A DNA stretch of 64,000 nucleotides from NCBI RefSeq assembly GCF_020886775.1, contig NZ_AP024525.1:3534001-3598000 (forward strand), written 5' to 3'. This stretch comes from Sinomonas cyclohexanicum. GTDB taxonomy: Bacteria; Actinomycetota; Actinomycetes; Actinomycetales; Micrococcaceae. Under the pieces are notes generated by a model. It saw only the letters and a program-made list of their open reading frames with translations, had not been told where the DNA came from and did not search any database. Below, piece after piece: positions 48,788-61,777 of this stretch. Position numbers and translations under genes: made by a program. Within the stretch, counting starts at the first letter, position 1; each line of letters starts with the position of its first letter.

Positions 48788-48884
48788 GATGCGGGGGCCC
48801 GGGAGTGGCATCGGGCCTGCCTTCGGGCGGTGGCCTGCGTCGCAAGACGCAGGCCACCGCCCGAAGGGGCGGGGCCCCCGCATC
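48788..48884. repeat. Nested long hairpin between grpE and dnaJ
   Basis: Inner stem of 22 perfect base pairs, 48820-48841 with 48846-48867, closed by a GCAA tetraloop. Around it, outer arms GATGCGGGGGCCC (48788-48800) and GGGCCCCCGCATC (48872-48884) are also complementary. No T-run. It could terminate partly, stabilise the dnaK-grpE mRNA end, or be a cleavage site, lowering dnaJ-hspR relative to dnaK-grpE. Confidence 0.88.
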
Positions 48885-48907
48885 GCCCCCGGCGAAGGTG
48901 AGGCGGG

Positions 48908-49585
48908 TCAGCCCTGCGGCGTCGCCACGATGACCTGGGCCGCCCGAAGGAGGCGCGCCTCGGTCTTGTAGCCCACGCGCAGCACCTGCTGGACGGTGTC
49001 CACCTCGATGCCCTCGCCGGGTTGCTGGATGAGCGCCTCGTGGACGTTCGGGTCGAACTCGACACCCGTCTGGTCGATCCGCTGGAGCCCCTGGCTCGTG
49101 AGGACCGACTCGAGCTTCGCGGCAATCGCCGCGAACGGCCCGTCCGTGAGGTCACCGTGGGCGCGGGCGGCGTCGAGGTCGTCGACCACCGGCAGCAGCG
49201 AGCTCAGGACGCCGAACACGGCGGCCTCCCCCGCCACCGCACGGTCGCGGTCCACGCGCTTGCGGTAGTTGACGTACTCGGCCTGGAGCCGCTGCAGGTC
49301 GTCGCGGAGTTCCTTGACGACCACGGCCAGTCCGGCGCCCTCCTCCTCGCCGGCAGCTTCCCGGAGGATCTGCTCGGCCTGCGCGAGGGCGTCGTCGGCG
49401 TCGTGGGGCTCGTCGACGGGACGCATGTCCTCGTGCTCGGGGTGCGCCGCGCCTGCCTCGTCGGTGTGGCGGGCCTGACCCGTGACCGGGTCGACCTTGC
49501 GGTTGTCCCGGATTACCGGTTCAGGACGCTCGCCGTCGCGCTCGCGCTCGGGTTCGTTGTGGTTCTGGTCTGAGTGAGAAGCCAT
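48908..49585 (-). CDS. grpE: Nucleotide exchange factor GrpE
   Basis: 225 residues. Charged disordered N-terminus, long helix with KELRDDLQRLQAEYVNYRKRVDRDR, then GVLSSLLPVVDDLDAARAHGD, LTSQGLQRIDQTGVEFDPNVHEAL and QQVLRVGYKTEARLLRAAQVIVA. Starts 2 bp after the dnaK stop. Releases ADP from DnaK. Confidence 0.96.
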   Translation of the reverse strand: MASHSDQNHNEPERERDGERPEPVIRDNRKVDPVTGQARHTDEAGAAHPEHEDMRPVDEPHDADDALAQAEQILREAAGEEEGAGLAVVVKELRDDLQRLQAEYVNYRKRVDRDRAVAGEAAVFGVLSSLLPVVDDLDAARAHGDLTDGPFAAIAAKLESVLTSQGLQRIDQTGVEFDPNVHEALIQQPGEGIEVDTVQQVLRVGYKTEARLLRAAQVIVATPQG

Positions 49586-49587
49586 GG

Positions 49588-53986
<4,399 letters not shown>

Positions 53987-54098
53987 CGGCCAAGCCTAGC
54001 GCCGCGCGCACGAGGCGACGCGGCGCCGTCGTGCGCCGCGGGGCTGTGGGTCAGGCGCGCGCGTCACACGCGCGCGCCCGGCGAGGATCCGGTGAGGA

Positions 54099-54509
54099 TC
54101 AGAAGGACGGGTACATCATCGACTGGTTGAGCACGTCCGCGCTGGCCGGGGTGACGGCGGCCAGGGCCACGATGCCGACCGTGAAGATGAGGCTGATGAG
54201 CAGCCAGACGGCACTGAACTTCGCGAGGGTCCGGATCTCGGCGCGGCTCACCTCGGCCTTGTCCTCACGGACGGCCTGGACCTGAGCGCTGAGGCGTGCC
54301 AGAGGCGACGGCGCGGTGGCGAGGATGCGGTTCGACGCGCAGTCGATGCTGCCGTCGCGCAGCGTGGCGACCATACGGTCGGCGCGCCGGTCGAGGCGCA
54401 TGCTTGCGATGTTGTGGCCGTGTCGGGCCAGGAGGATGTCCTCGCCCAGGCGCATGCGGCCGCGACGACGGATACCACCGGTGGTGTGCGGGTTCTGGAT
54501 CAGGGACAT
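54099..54509 (-). CDS. Hypothetical protein with C-terminal membrane helix
   Basis: 136 residues, ATG 54509 with GAGGAG 5 nt upstream. Basic N-terminus (MSLIQNPHTTGGIRRRGRMRLG), a soluble stretch with LARHGHNIASMRLDRRADRM, then one membrane segment (about 100-122, FSAVWLLISLIFTVGIVALAAV). No recognised domain. The gap to the MFS gene carries an exact copy of the 11-mer (54024-54034) within a longer palindrome CGGCGCCG...; the 153 bp upstream show only a weak promoter region. Confidence 0.6.
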   Translation of the reverse strand: MSLIQNPHTTGGIRRRGRMRLGEDILLARHGHNIASMRLDRRADRMVATLRDGSIDCASNRILATAPSPLARLSAQVQAVREDKAEVSRAEIRTLAKFSAVWLLISLIFTVGIVALAAVTPASADVLNQSMMYPSF

Positions 54510-54662
54510 GCGTGCTCCTCTCTGACGAGGGGCACCATCGGCCCTCAAAGTCGTATATGATTCGCTCCCAGTCTACGGACCGGGCGGGTGCTGTTCCGAC
54601 GCTTTGCGGGCTTTCGTAGCCAACCTCACAGGGGTGTGTGATCGCTTCGGTAACGTTGAGAC

Positions 54663-55493
54663 ATGGATGCCCCGGACAGCACCGCCCAGACCCCCGACGA
54701 CGTCTACACGCACGGCCACCACGAGAGCGTCGTGCAGGCGCACGCCGCACGCACTGCCGAGAACTCGGCCGCGTTCCTCGTCCCCCACCTCAACCCGGGC
54801 CTGGCCGTGCTCGACGTGGGCTGCGGGCCCGGGAGCATCACGTGCGACTTTGCCCGGCTCGTGGACCCGGGTACCGTGCTGGGGCTCGACCGGTCCGAGG
54901 ACATCGTGGCCCAGGCGCGCGCCCTCGCGGAGGAGCGCGGCGTCACGAACGCGTCCTTCGCGGCGGGGAACGTCTACGACCTCGACCTCGAGGACGAGTC
55001 CTTCGACGTGGTGCACGCCCACCAGGTCCTCCAGCACCTCACGGACCCCGTCGCGGCGCTCCGGGAGATGCGCCGCGTGGCCAAGCCCGGCGGCATCGTC
55101 GCCGTGCGCGATGCCGACTTCCACGGGATGAGCTGGTACCCCGAGCTCCCCGAGCTGGACGAGTGGATGGACCTCTACCAGCGCATCGCCCGGCACAACG
55201 GCGCCGAGCCCGACGCCGGGCGGCGGCTCGTGAGCTGGATGCAGGAGGCAGGCTTCACGGACGTGGCGCCCACGTCCAGCAACTGGCTGTACGCGACGCC
55301 GCAGCAGCGCGCCTGGCAGGCCCGCGTATGGAGCGAGCGGGTGCTGCATTCGGCGTTCGCGGAACAGTCGCTCGAGTACGGGTTCGCCGAGCGGGCCGAC
55401 CTCGACCGGATCGCCGCAGGGTGGCACCGGTGGGGCTCGTCGGCCGACGGCTGGTTCCTCATCCCCAACGGCGAGATCATCGCCCGGGCCTAA
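54663..55493 (+). CDS. Class I SAM-dependent methyltransferase
   Basis: 276 residues with the Methyltransf_11-type fold: SAM loop LAVLDVGCGPGSITCDFARLV, GLDRSEDIVAQARALAEERG, FDVVHAHQVLQHLTDPVAALREMRRV-type post-II motif, GGIVAVRDADFHGM. Resembles ubiquinone/menaquinone-biosynthesis-like or small-molecule methyltransferases; substrate unknown. Followed 79 bp later by a LysE-type exporter in the same direction. Confidence 0.88.
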   Translation: MDAPDSTAQTPDDVYTHGHHESVVQAHAARTAENSAAFLVPHLNPGLAVLDVGCGPGSITCDFARLVDPGTVLGLDRSEDIVAQARALAEERGVTNASFAAGNVYDLDLEDESFDVVHAHQVLQHLTDPVAALREMRRVAKPGGIVAVRDADFHGMSWYPELPELDEWMDLYQRIARHNGAEPDAGRRLVSWMQEAGFTDVAPTSSNWLYATPQQRAWQARVWSERVLHSAFAEQSLEYGFAERADLDRIAAGWHRWGSSADGWFLIPNGEIIARA

Positions 55494-55571
55494 GGCCCGG
55501 CGGCCCCGGCGTTCGCCGCGGCCGCGGGCATCGAGACCTCGAGGCGAGCCTCGTGGCCCTAGGCTTGTCTG

Positions 55572-56192
55572 GTGCCCATCTCTGTCTGGGGCGCCCTCGT
55601 GGGCGCCTGCCTGCTGATCAGCTTCACCCCCGGCGCCGGCGCCATCAACACGATGAGCAACTCGCTCACCTCGGGGTTCCGGCGTGCCATCTGGGGCGTG
55701 CTGGGGCAGCAGGCGGCGCTCGTGGTGCACCTCGCCATCGTGGCGGCGGGGCTCGGCGTGCTGGTGGCGAGCTCGCCGGTGGCGTTCAACGTGATCCGCT
55801 ACCTCGGCGCCGCCTACCTCGTGTACCTGGGCATCCGGCAGTTCATCAGCAAGCCGGACACCTCGCACGAGGCCGTCGCGGCACTGGCCAACGAGCCGGC
55901 GTGGTCCATGTTCCAGCGCGGGCTGTGGGTCAACCTGCTCAACCCGAAGGCGATCGTCTTCTTCCTCGCGTTCATCCCGGGGTTCGTGCGCCCCGACCTG
56001 CCTCTGTGGAGCCAGTACCTCGTGATCGGCGCGACGATCGTGGTCGTGGACATCCTGGTCATGTGGTTCTTCTTCGCCCTCGCCGCGAAGAGCTTCCAGC
56101 GCTTCACCCAGAGCGAGCACGGCCAGCGGGTCGTGAACCGGGTGTTCGGCGTCCTGTTCGTGGGCGTCGGAGTGCTCCTCGCCGTTGTGTGA
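55572..56192 (+). CDS. LysE/RhtB family amino-acid exporter
   Basis: 206 residues, six hydrophobic segments. SFTPGAGAINTMSNSLTSGFRRAIWGVLGQQ is the family N-terminal signature and LNPKAIVFFLAFIPGFV the central one. GTG start. Exports homoserine, threonine or related amino acids in characterised relatives. Confidence 0.92.
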   Translation: MPISVWGALVGACLLISFTPGAGAINTMSNSLTSGFRRAIWGVLGQQAALVVHLAIVAAGLGVLVASSPVAFNVIRYLGAAYLVYLGIRQFISKPDTSHEAVAALANEPAWSMFQRGLWVNLLNPKAIVFFLAFIPGFVRPDLPLWSQYLVIGATIVVVDILVMWFFFALAAKSFQRFTQSEHGQRVVNRVFGVLFVGVGVLLAVV

Positions 56193-56237
56193 CCGGCGAT
56201 GCGTGCGCCGCTGTATCGGGACCCTATGCTTAGTCGC

Positions 56238-56768
56238 ATGAACTCGACGGCGAGCCCCTATCGGATCATCACGGTCTGCACCGGGAACATCTGCCGCTCG
56301 CCCATGGCCGAGTTCATGCTTGCCGATGCGCTGCGCGCTGCGGGCCTCGGCGACAGCACCGTGGTCGACTCCGCGGGCACCACGGGGTGGGAGATCGGCA
56401 GGCCGATCGACCCCCGCGCCGCCCGCGTCCTCGACGGGCACGGCCTGCGCCCCCAGCTCCACACCGCACGGCAGTTCGAGCCCGTGTGGTACCTCGAGCG
56501 TGAGCTCATCCTTGCCCTCGATGTGGACCACTATGGCCACCTGCGCGAGCACGCCCCCGCCGGGACCGAGCACAAGGTGCGGATGATGCGGGAGTTCGAC
56601 CCCACCGTCGCCCATCTCGACCACCTCGACCAGGGGATCGAGGACCCTTGGTTCGGCGACCAGAGCGACTTCGAGGCGACGTGGAAGCTCATTGCCGCCT
56701 CTGTGCCCGGGATCGTGGCCCACGTGCGGCGTGAACTCGCTGCGTGCGGGCTCCCCGCCGACGCGTGA
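56238..56768 (+). CDS. Low-molecular-weight protein-tyrosine phosphatase
   Basis: 176 residues. The P-loop VCTGNICRSPMAEF carries the catalytic Cys and Arg, and the general acid is in IEDPWFGD. ATG 56238 is used; ATG 56226 adds four residues. Its stop codon overlaps the GTG start of the next gene (GTGA), so the two are translationally coupled. Confidence 0.93.
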   Translation: MNSTASPYRIITVCTGNICRSPMAEFMLADALRAAGLGDSTVVDSAGTTGWEIGRPIDPRAARVLDGHGLRPQLHTARQFEPVWYLERELILALDVDHYGHLREHAPAGTEHKVRMMREFDPTVAHLDHLDQGIEDPWFGDQSDFEATWKLIAASVPGIVAHVRRELAACGLPADA

Positions 56769-58915
56769 GCCGCGTGGCCGGCGGAAGCGGGCCCCGGCCG
56801 GTCGTCGTCGCGATCGATGGCCGCTCGGGGGCCGGCAAGACGTCCCTCGCCGTCGAGCTGGCCGCCGCGCTGCGTGAGCACCGCACGGTGGCCCTCGTGC
56901 ACCTCGAGGACCTCTACCCGGGGTGGGACGGCCTCGGAGAGGGGATCCGCCGCTGCGCCGAGCAGGTCCTTGCGGCGCTGTCCCAGGGCAAGCCGGCCCG
57001 GTGGCGCGCGTGGGACTGGGCGGCCGGCGCGGAGGGGCCGGAGCGGGTGACCCAGCCCGCCGACGTCGTGCTCGTCGAGGGCGTCGGCGCGGGCGCGGGC
57101 CCCCTGCGCGCACTGTCCGACGCGCTCGTGTGGGTCGAGGCGCCGGCCGAGGAGCGCAAACGCCGCGCCCTCGCCCGCGACGGCGACGTCTACGCGCCGC
57201 ATTGGGACCGCTGGGCAGCGCAGGAGGAGGCGTGGCTCGCGCACGACGACGCCGCCTCGGCCGCCGCCGTCACCGTCGCCTCCCTCGCGGGCCCGGACAG
57301 GCCAGACGGGCTCACGGCCCGGGTGCTCAGCGCGCTCGCCGAGCTGCCGCAGCTTCGCGAGTTCCTCGCGCCCGAGCGGTCCGGGCGGGAGTCCGCGGGC
57401 GCCGTCGTGCGCAGGATGCGGGGGGTGCCGGATCCCGAACGGCTCTTCGGCGAGCTGTTCGGCGGCTCCGGGCACGCCGTGTGGCTCGACTCCTCCGACG
57501 CCGAGGCCGGGGCCCCTGACGCCGAAGTCTGGCCCCCTGACGCCGAGGTCATCCGGCGGAATCGGTTCAGCATCATGGCCGACGACGGCGGCGAGCTCGG
57601 CCGCCGGATGTCCCATCGTCGGGGCCTGACCGAGGTCATCGAGGGCCCCGCGACCGACGCCCCGGTGAACGTGCGCTTCGACGCGCCGTTCTTCCGCTGG
57701 CTCGACTCCGAATGGGGGCACGGCCAGACGCCGGCCGTCCCGGGCCTGGAGTGCGGATTCGCGCTCGGCTGGCTCGGCTATCTCGGGTACGAGCTCAAGA
57801 GGGAGTGCGGCGGATCGGACGCCGACCCCGGGCTGCCCGACGCCCAGCTCCTCTACGCGGCACGCGCCGTCGTCCTCGACCATGCGCTCGGCGAGGCCTG
57901 GCTTCTCGCCCTCGACGCGCCGGATGCCGGGGCGTGGCTCGACGCCGCGTCCACAGCCGTCGATGAGTGCACACAGGACCAGACCCCGGCGTCACAGGGC
58001 CCGGCCTCCGCGCCGGAGCCGGCCTTCACGGCCCGGGACTCCGCCGCCGCATACATGGACAAGGTCCGCGCGGCCCAGGCGGAGATCACCGAGGGCAATA
58101 CGTACGAGGTCTGCCTCACGACCACCCTGGAGGCGACGGTCCCGCATCCGCCCGGCCAGCCCGGCGTCGAGCCCCTTGAGATCTACCGCGCCCTGCGCCG
58201 CCGCAGCCCGGCGCCGTTCGCGGCGTTCGCGCGTTTCGGCGGCCTCCAGATCGCGAGCACGTCCCCGGAGCGGTTCCTGTCCCTCACGGCGGACGGCGCC
58301 CTCCGCGCCGAGCCCATCAAGGGCACCCGCCGCCGGTCCCCCACCGCGTCCCCCACTCACGCCGCACTCGCCGACGAGCGAACGCGCGCCGAGCTCGCCG
58401 CGAACCCCAAGGACCGCGCGGAGAACCTGATGATCGTGGACCTGCTCCGCAACGACCTCAGCCACCACGCAGTCCCGGGGTCGGTGCGCGTCTCGCGCCT
58501 CTTCGCGGTCGAGACGTACGCGACCGTCCACCAGCTCGTGAGCACCATCGACGCGCGTCTCCGGCCCGGTGCCTCCCGCGCGGAGGCCATCGCGGCGGCG
58601 TTCCCACCGGGTTCCATGACGGGCGCGCCGAAGATCAGCACGATGGGCATCCTCGACCGCCTCGAGGCCGGCCCGCGCGGCGTCTACTCGGGCGTGATCG
58701 GCTACTTCTCCCGCACGGGAGCCGCGGACCTCTCCGTGGTGATCCGCACATTGGTCGTCGAGCGGCTCGGCGGCGCGCACGACGGCGCCACCCGCCTCAC
58801 GCTGGGAGTGGGCGGCGCCGTCGTGGCCGACTCTGACCCGGCCGACGAGTACGAGGAGATCCGCACCAAGGCCTTCGCGGTCCTCAGCACGCTCGGTGCC
58901 GAGTTCCCGGGCTGA
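56765..58915 (+). CDS. pabB: P-loop kinase - aminodeoxychorismate synthase component I fusion
   Basis: 716 residues. Residues about 10-200 are a uridine-kinase-like P-loop domain: VVVAIDGRSGAGKTSLAVEL (Walker A 19-26), VHLEDLYPGW, VVLVEGVGAG. A linker (200-260) has PDAEV repeats encoded by a 21-bp duplication. The rest is chorismate-binding: LGWLGYLGYELKRE, EGNTYEVCLTT, PEPIKGT-type RAEPIKGTRR (K519; PIKGT marks PabB rather than TrpE), ENLMIVDLLRNDLS, PGSMTGAPKI and RGVYSGVIGYF. Makes aminodeoxychorismate for folate; pabC is at 61778. Role of the kinase part unknown. Confidence 0.9.
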   Translation: MSRVAGGSGPRPVVVAIDGRSGAGKTSLAVELAAALREHRTVALVHLEDLYPGWDGLGEGIRRCAEQVLAALSQGKPARWRAWDWAAGAEGPERVTQPADVVLVEGVGAGAGPLRALSDALVWVEAPAEERKRRALARDGDVYAPHWDRWAAQEEAWLAHDDAASAAAVTVASLAGPDRPDGLTARVLSALAELPQLREFLAPERSGRESAGAVVRRMRGVPDPERLFGELFGGSGHAVWLDSSDAEAGAPDAEVWPPDAEVIRRNRFSIMADDGGELGRRMSHRRGLTEVIEGPATDAPVNVRFDAPFFRWLDSEWGHGQTPAVPGLECGFALGWLGYLGYELKRECGGSDADPGLPDAQLLYAARAVVLDHALGEAWLLALDAPDAGAWLDAASTAVDECTQDQTPASQGPASAPEPAFTARDSAAAYMDKVRAAQAEITEGNTYEVCLTTTLEATVPHPPGQPGVEPLEIYRALRRRSPAPFAAFARFGGLQIASTSPERFLSLTADGALRAEPIKGTRRRSPTASPTHAALADERTRAELAANPKDRAENLMIVDLLRNDLSHHAVPGSVRVSRLFAVETYATVHQLVSTIDARLRPGASRAEAIAAAFPPGSMTGAPKISTMGILDRLEAGPRGVYSGVIGYFSRTGAADLSVVIRTLVVERLGGAHDGATRLTLGVGGAVVADSDPADEYEEIRTKAFAVLSTLGAEFPG

Positions 58916-58991
58916 CCCGCGAGCCGGCCGAAGCCTTTGGAAGTCACGTCCTGGGAGTCACCTCTTGTGACCCCCACGAGGCGACCCTTAG

Positions 58992-60194
58992 ATGGATGGC
59001 ATGAAGGCCATCGTCGTGGGCGCCGGGATCGCCGGCCTGGTCACCGCCCGGCAGCTGGGCCTGGCCGGCTGGGAGGTCGAGGTCATCGAGCGGTCGCCGG
59101 GCCCGCGCAAGGACGGGTACATGATGGACTTCTTCGGCCCGGGCGTGGAGGCCTCGGAGCGGATCGGCCTGTACCCTCGGCTCGCGGCGGCATCGTATCG
59201 GGTCGAGGCGGCCCAGTACGTCACGCCCGAGGGCCGCGTCACGTCGAGCCTGAGCTACCGCCGCTTCGCCGACCTCGCGGGGGGAAAGGTCCTGAGCCTC
59301 CTCCGCCCCGACATGGAACTCGCGGCCCTCGACGCGCTCCGCGACGTCCCCGCCGGCCGGGTCGAGGTCCGCTACGGCGCGGGCGTCGGGGACGCCGCTG
59401 TGCGGGCCTTCGCAGCGGACGCCGACGTAGTGATCGGGGCGGACGGCATCCACTCGGAGGTCCGCGCGCAGGCGTTCGGCCCGGAGCCGGAGTTCCTCCG
59501 CCCTCTCGGGATGCGCGCCGCCGCATTCATCGTCACGGAGCCGATCCTCAACGCGCGCTTCCACAACAGGTTCATCCTCACGGACAGCATCGACCGCATG
59601 GCCGGGCTATACAGCCTCCGCACCGACGAGGTCGCCGCATTCCTCGTCTACCGTGACACGGCAGACGGCGCCGCACACGACGCTGCCCCGGCCACCCTGC
59701 TGGACGCCCGCGCCCGCCTGCGGGAGCGCTTCGCCGGCCTCGGGCCCACCGTGGACCGGCTCCTCGAGCTGTGCCCCGAGCACCCCTACGACGACGTCGT
59801 CGCACAGATCGTCATGCCCCACTGGCAGACGACCCACCGGCACACCGCGGACCGCCGCGCTGCCCCCGTGGTCCTCGTCGGCGACGCGTGCGGCGCGGTC
59901 TCCCTCCTGGCCGGGCAGGGCGGCTCGCTCGCGATCGCCGGCGCCGCGCTCCTCGGCGACCTGCTCGGACCGGTCGCCGGCCCCGAGGGGATCCCCGCTG
60001 CCCTCGCCGCGTTCGAGGACCGCTGGCGCCCCTTCGTGCTCACCGCACAGGCGTCCGGCCGGCGCGCGGCGGCCTCATTCCTCCCATCCGGGCCCCTCGC
60101 GCGGCTCCTGCGGCGGTGGGTCATCCGCGCGTCGAACCTGCCGGTGATCGACGGGATCGTCGCCCGCAGCATCGTGGGCAGGATCGCGAAGTAG
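58992..60194 (+). CDS. FAD-dependent monooxygenase
   Basis: 400 residues of the PHBH/TetX-like class. IVVGAGIAGLVTARQLGLAGWEVEVIER (FAD Rossmann loop), VVIGADGIHSEVRAQ (DG motif) and VVLVGDACGAVSLLAGQGGSLAIAGA (GD motif with active-site Pro replaced by L). The C-terminal helices are amphipathic. ATG 58992 or ATG 59001. The upstream gap has a GGGAGTCACCTC repeat (58953-58964). Substrate not predictable. Confidence 0.9.
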   Translation: MDGMKAIVVGAGIAGLVTARQLGLAGWEVEVIERSPGPRKDGYMMDFFGPGVEASERIGLYPRLAAASYRVEAAQYVTPEGRVTSSLSYRRFADLAGGKVLSLLRPDMELAALDALRDVPAGRVEVRYGAGVGDAAVRAFAADADVVIGADGIHSEVRAQAFGPEPEFLRPLGMRAAAFIVTEPILNARFHNRFILTDSIDRMAGLYSLRTDEVAAFLVYRDTADGAAHDAAPATLLDARARLRERFAGLGPTVDRLLELCPEHPYDDVVAQIVMPHWQTTHRHTADRRAAPVVLVGDACGAVSLLAGQGGSLAIAGAALLGDLLGPVAGPEGIPAALAAFEDRWRPFVLTAQASGRRAAASFLPSGPLARLLRRWVIRASNLPVIDGIVARSIVGRIAK

Positions 60195-60217
60195 CGTCCC
60201 GCGTCGCACACCGCTCG

Positions 60218-60266
60218 GCGCACGACGGCGCCGTCCCCACCAAGGCGGGCACGCGCCGTCGTGCGC
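60218..60266. terminator. Terminator-like facing pair of the 11-mer
   Basis: GCGCACGACGGCG (60218-60230) and CGCCGTCGTGCGC (60254-60266) form a perfect 13-bp stem with a 23-nt loop between the converging monooxygenase and cardiolipin synthase genes. Clearest gene-end example of the dispersed repeat. Confidence 0.85.
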
Positions 60267-60280
60267 TGGGCACACCCGCG

Positions 60281-61738
60281 CTACTGCAGCGTCGCCGTGA
60301 GCCGCGCGACGTTGTCCACATACCGGCTGAGCATCGGCCTGCTGCGCCACTCGTGCAGATCGAGGCGCTTGCTCACGTTGCGGTACATGTCCTCGACCTT
60401 GCGCATCTGGTCGACGATCTCCGCACCCGGGAGCATGAGCGAGACCTCCATGTTGAGGGAGAACGAGCGCATGTCCATGTTGGAGGAGCCGAGGACGGCC
60501 ACGTCGTCGTCGACCGTGAAGTGCTTCGCGTGGAGCACGTACGGCTTGGGATACCGGTAGATCTTGACCCCGGCGACGAGGAGCTGGTCGTAGTAGGACT
60601 GCTGGGCGTGGTGCACGAGGAACTGGTCCCCCTGCTCGGAGACGAACAGCTCGACGTCGACCCCACGCTGCGCGGCCGTCGTGACCGCGTAGAGCAGCGA
60701 GTCGTCGGGGACGAAGTAGGGGCTGCAGATGGAGAGGCGCTGCTGGGCCGAGTAGATGAGTGTGTTGAACAGGCGCAGGTTGTTCTCGTTCGCGAACGCT
60801 GGGCCGCTCGGGACGACCTGGGCCGGCTCGTCGCCGGCGGGTTCGGGTGCCACGAGCTGCGCTTCGAGCATCTCGTCCGTCTCGGAGAGCCAGTCGGTGG
60901 CGAAGACGACATTGAGTGTCGTGACGGCCGGCCCCTCGACCCTGGACATGAGCTCGACCCACTTCCGGTTGCCGCGGCGGTGGTACGAGCGCTCGATGAG
61001 GTTCAGCGAGCCCGTGAACGCCGCTTCGCCGTCCACCACGAGGATCTTGCGGTGGTTGCGGAGGTCCATGCGGCGCCACTGTCCGTGCACGGGCATGACC
61101 GGCAGCATCCGCCGCCACTGCATCTTCGTCGCGTCGAGCCGCTTGAGGAACGTGCGGTAGCCGGGGATCCGGAGGGATCCGATGTGGTCGAACAGGAACC
61201 GGACCTCGACGCCCCGCTCGGCCGCCTCGGCGAGTGCCGTGAACAGCCCTTCGGTGACGTCGTCCCACGCGACGATGTAGAACTCGGCATTGACGAACCG
61301 CTTGGCGTTGCGGACGGCCTCCGTCATCTCGGCGATCGCGTCCTCGTAGCCGGGGATCAGGCGGACGCGGTTGCCGCTGACCATCGGAAGCGACCCGAGG
61401 CCCCGGTTCAGCTGCGCCGCAGACTGCAGCCAGTCAGGGCCATCGAACTCGGTGTCGACGTCGTGCGAGTCCGCGAGCGCCGCCCGGACGCGGGCGCTCA
61501 CCTCCTGCTGCTGCTCGCGGCGCCTCCCGGAGAAGCGGAAGTTGCCGAACATGAGGAACAGGAGGAGGCCGACGGTCGGCACGAAGAAGATCGCGAGGAG
61601 CCAGGCCATCGCGGTGGTGGGCCGACGGTTGCCCGGGATGACGCCGAGCATGACCACCCGGATCACGAGGTCCACTATCCCGAGGACGAACGTGAGCCAG
61701 TTCGGCAGGAGCCCGATGAGCGGCAGCTGCAGGAGCAT
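60281..61738 (-). CDS. cls: Cardiolipin synthase
   Basis: 485 residues. Two N-terminal membrane helices (about 8-60), then two phospholipase-D domains with HKD motifs: NHRKILVVDGEAAFTGSLN and HAKHFTVDDDVAVLGSSNMD, and the closing YLDNVARL-like C-terminus (YVDNVARLTATLQ). Condenses phosphatidylglycerol species to cardiolipin at the membrane. Confidence 0.94.
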   Translation of the reverse strand: MLLQLPLIGLLPNWLTFVLGIVDLVIRVVMLGVIPGNRRPTTAMAWLLAIFFVPTVGLLLFLMFGNFRFSGRRREQQQEVSARVRAALADSHDVDTEFDGPDWLQSAAQLNRGLGSLPMVSGNRVRLIPGYEDAIAEMTEAVRNAKRFVNAEFYIVAWDDVTEGLFTALAEAAERGVEVRFLFDHIGSLRIPGYRTFLKRLDATKMQWRRMLPVMPVHGQWRRMDLRNHRKILVVDGEAAFTGSLNLIERSYHRRGNRKWVELMSRVEGPAVTTLNVVFATDWLSETDEMLEAQLVAPEPAGDEPAQVVPSGPAFANENNLRLFNTLIYSAQQRLSICSPYFVPDDSLLYAVTTAAQRGVDVELFVSEQGDQFLVHHAQQSYYDQLLVAGVKIYRYPKPYVLHAKHFTVDDDVAVLGSSNMDMRSFSLNMEVSLMLPGAEIVDQMRKVEDMYRNVSKRLDLHEWRSRPMLSRYVDNVARLTATLQ

Positions 61739-61777
61739 GGGCCCAGCCTACGGTGAGGCACAGCCTAAGCTGTCCCC

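Noticed and set aside
58777-58828. Facing 11-mer pair inside pabB as an inserted element
   Set aside because: The second arm encodes the conserved GGAVVADSDP region of the family, so this pairing can arise from ordinary coding constraint.
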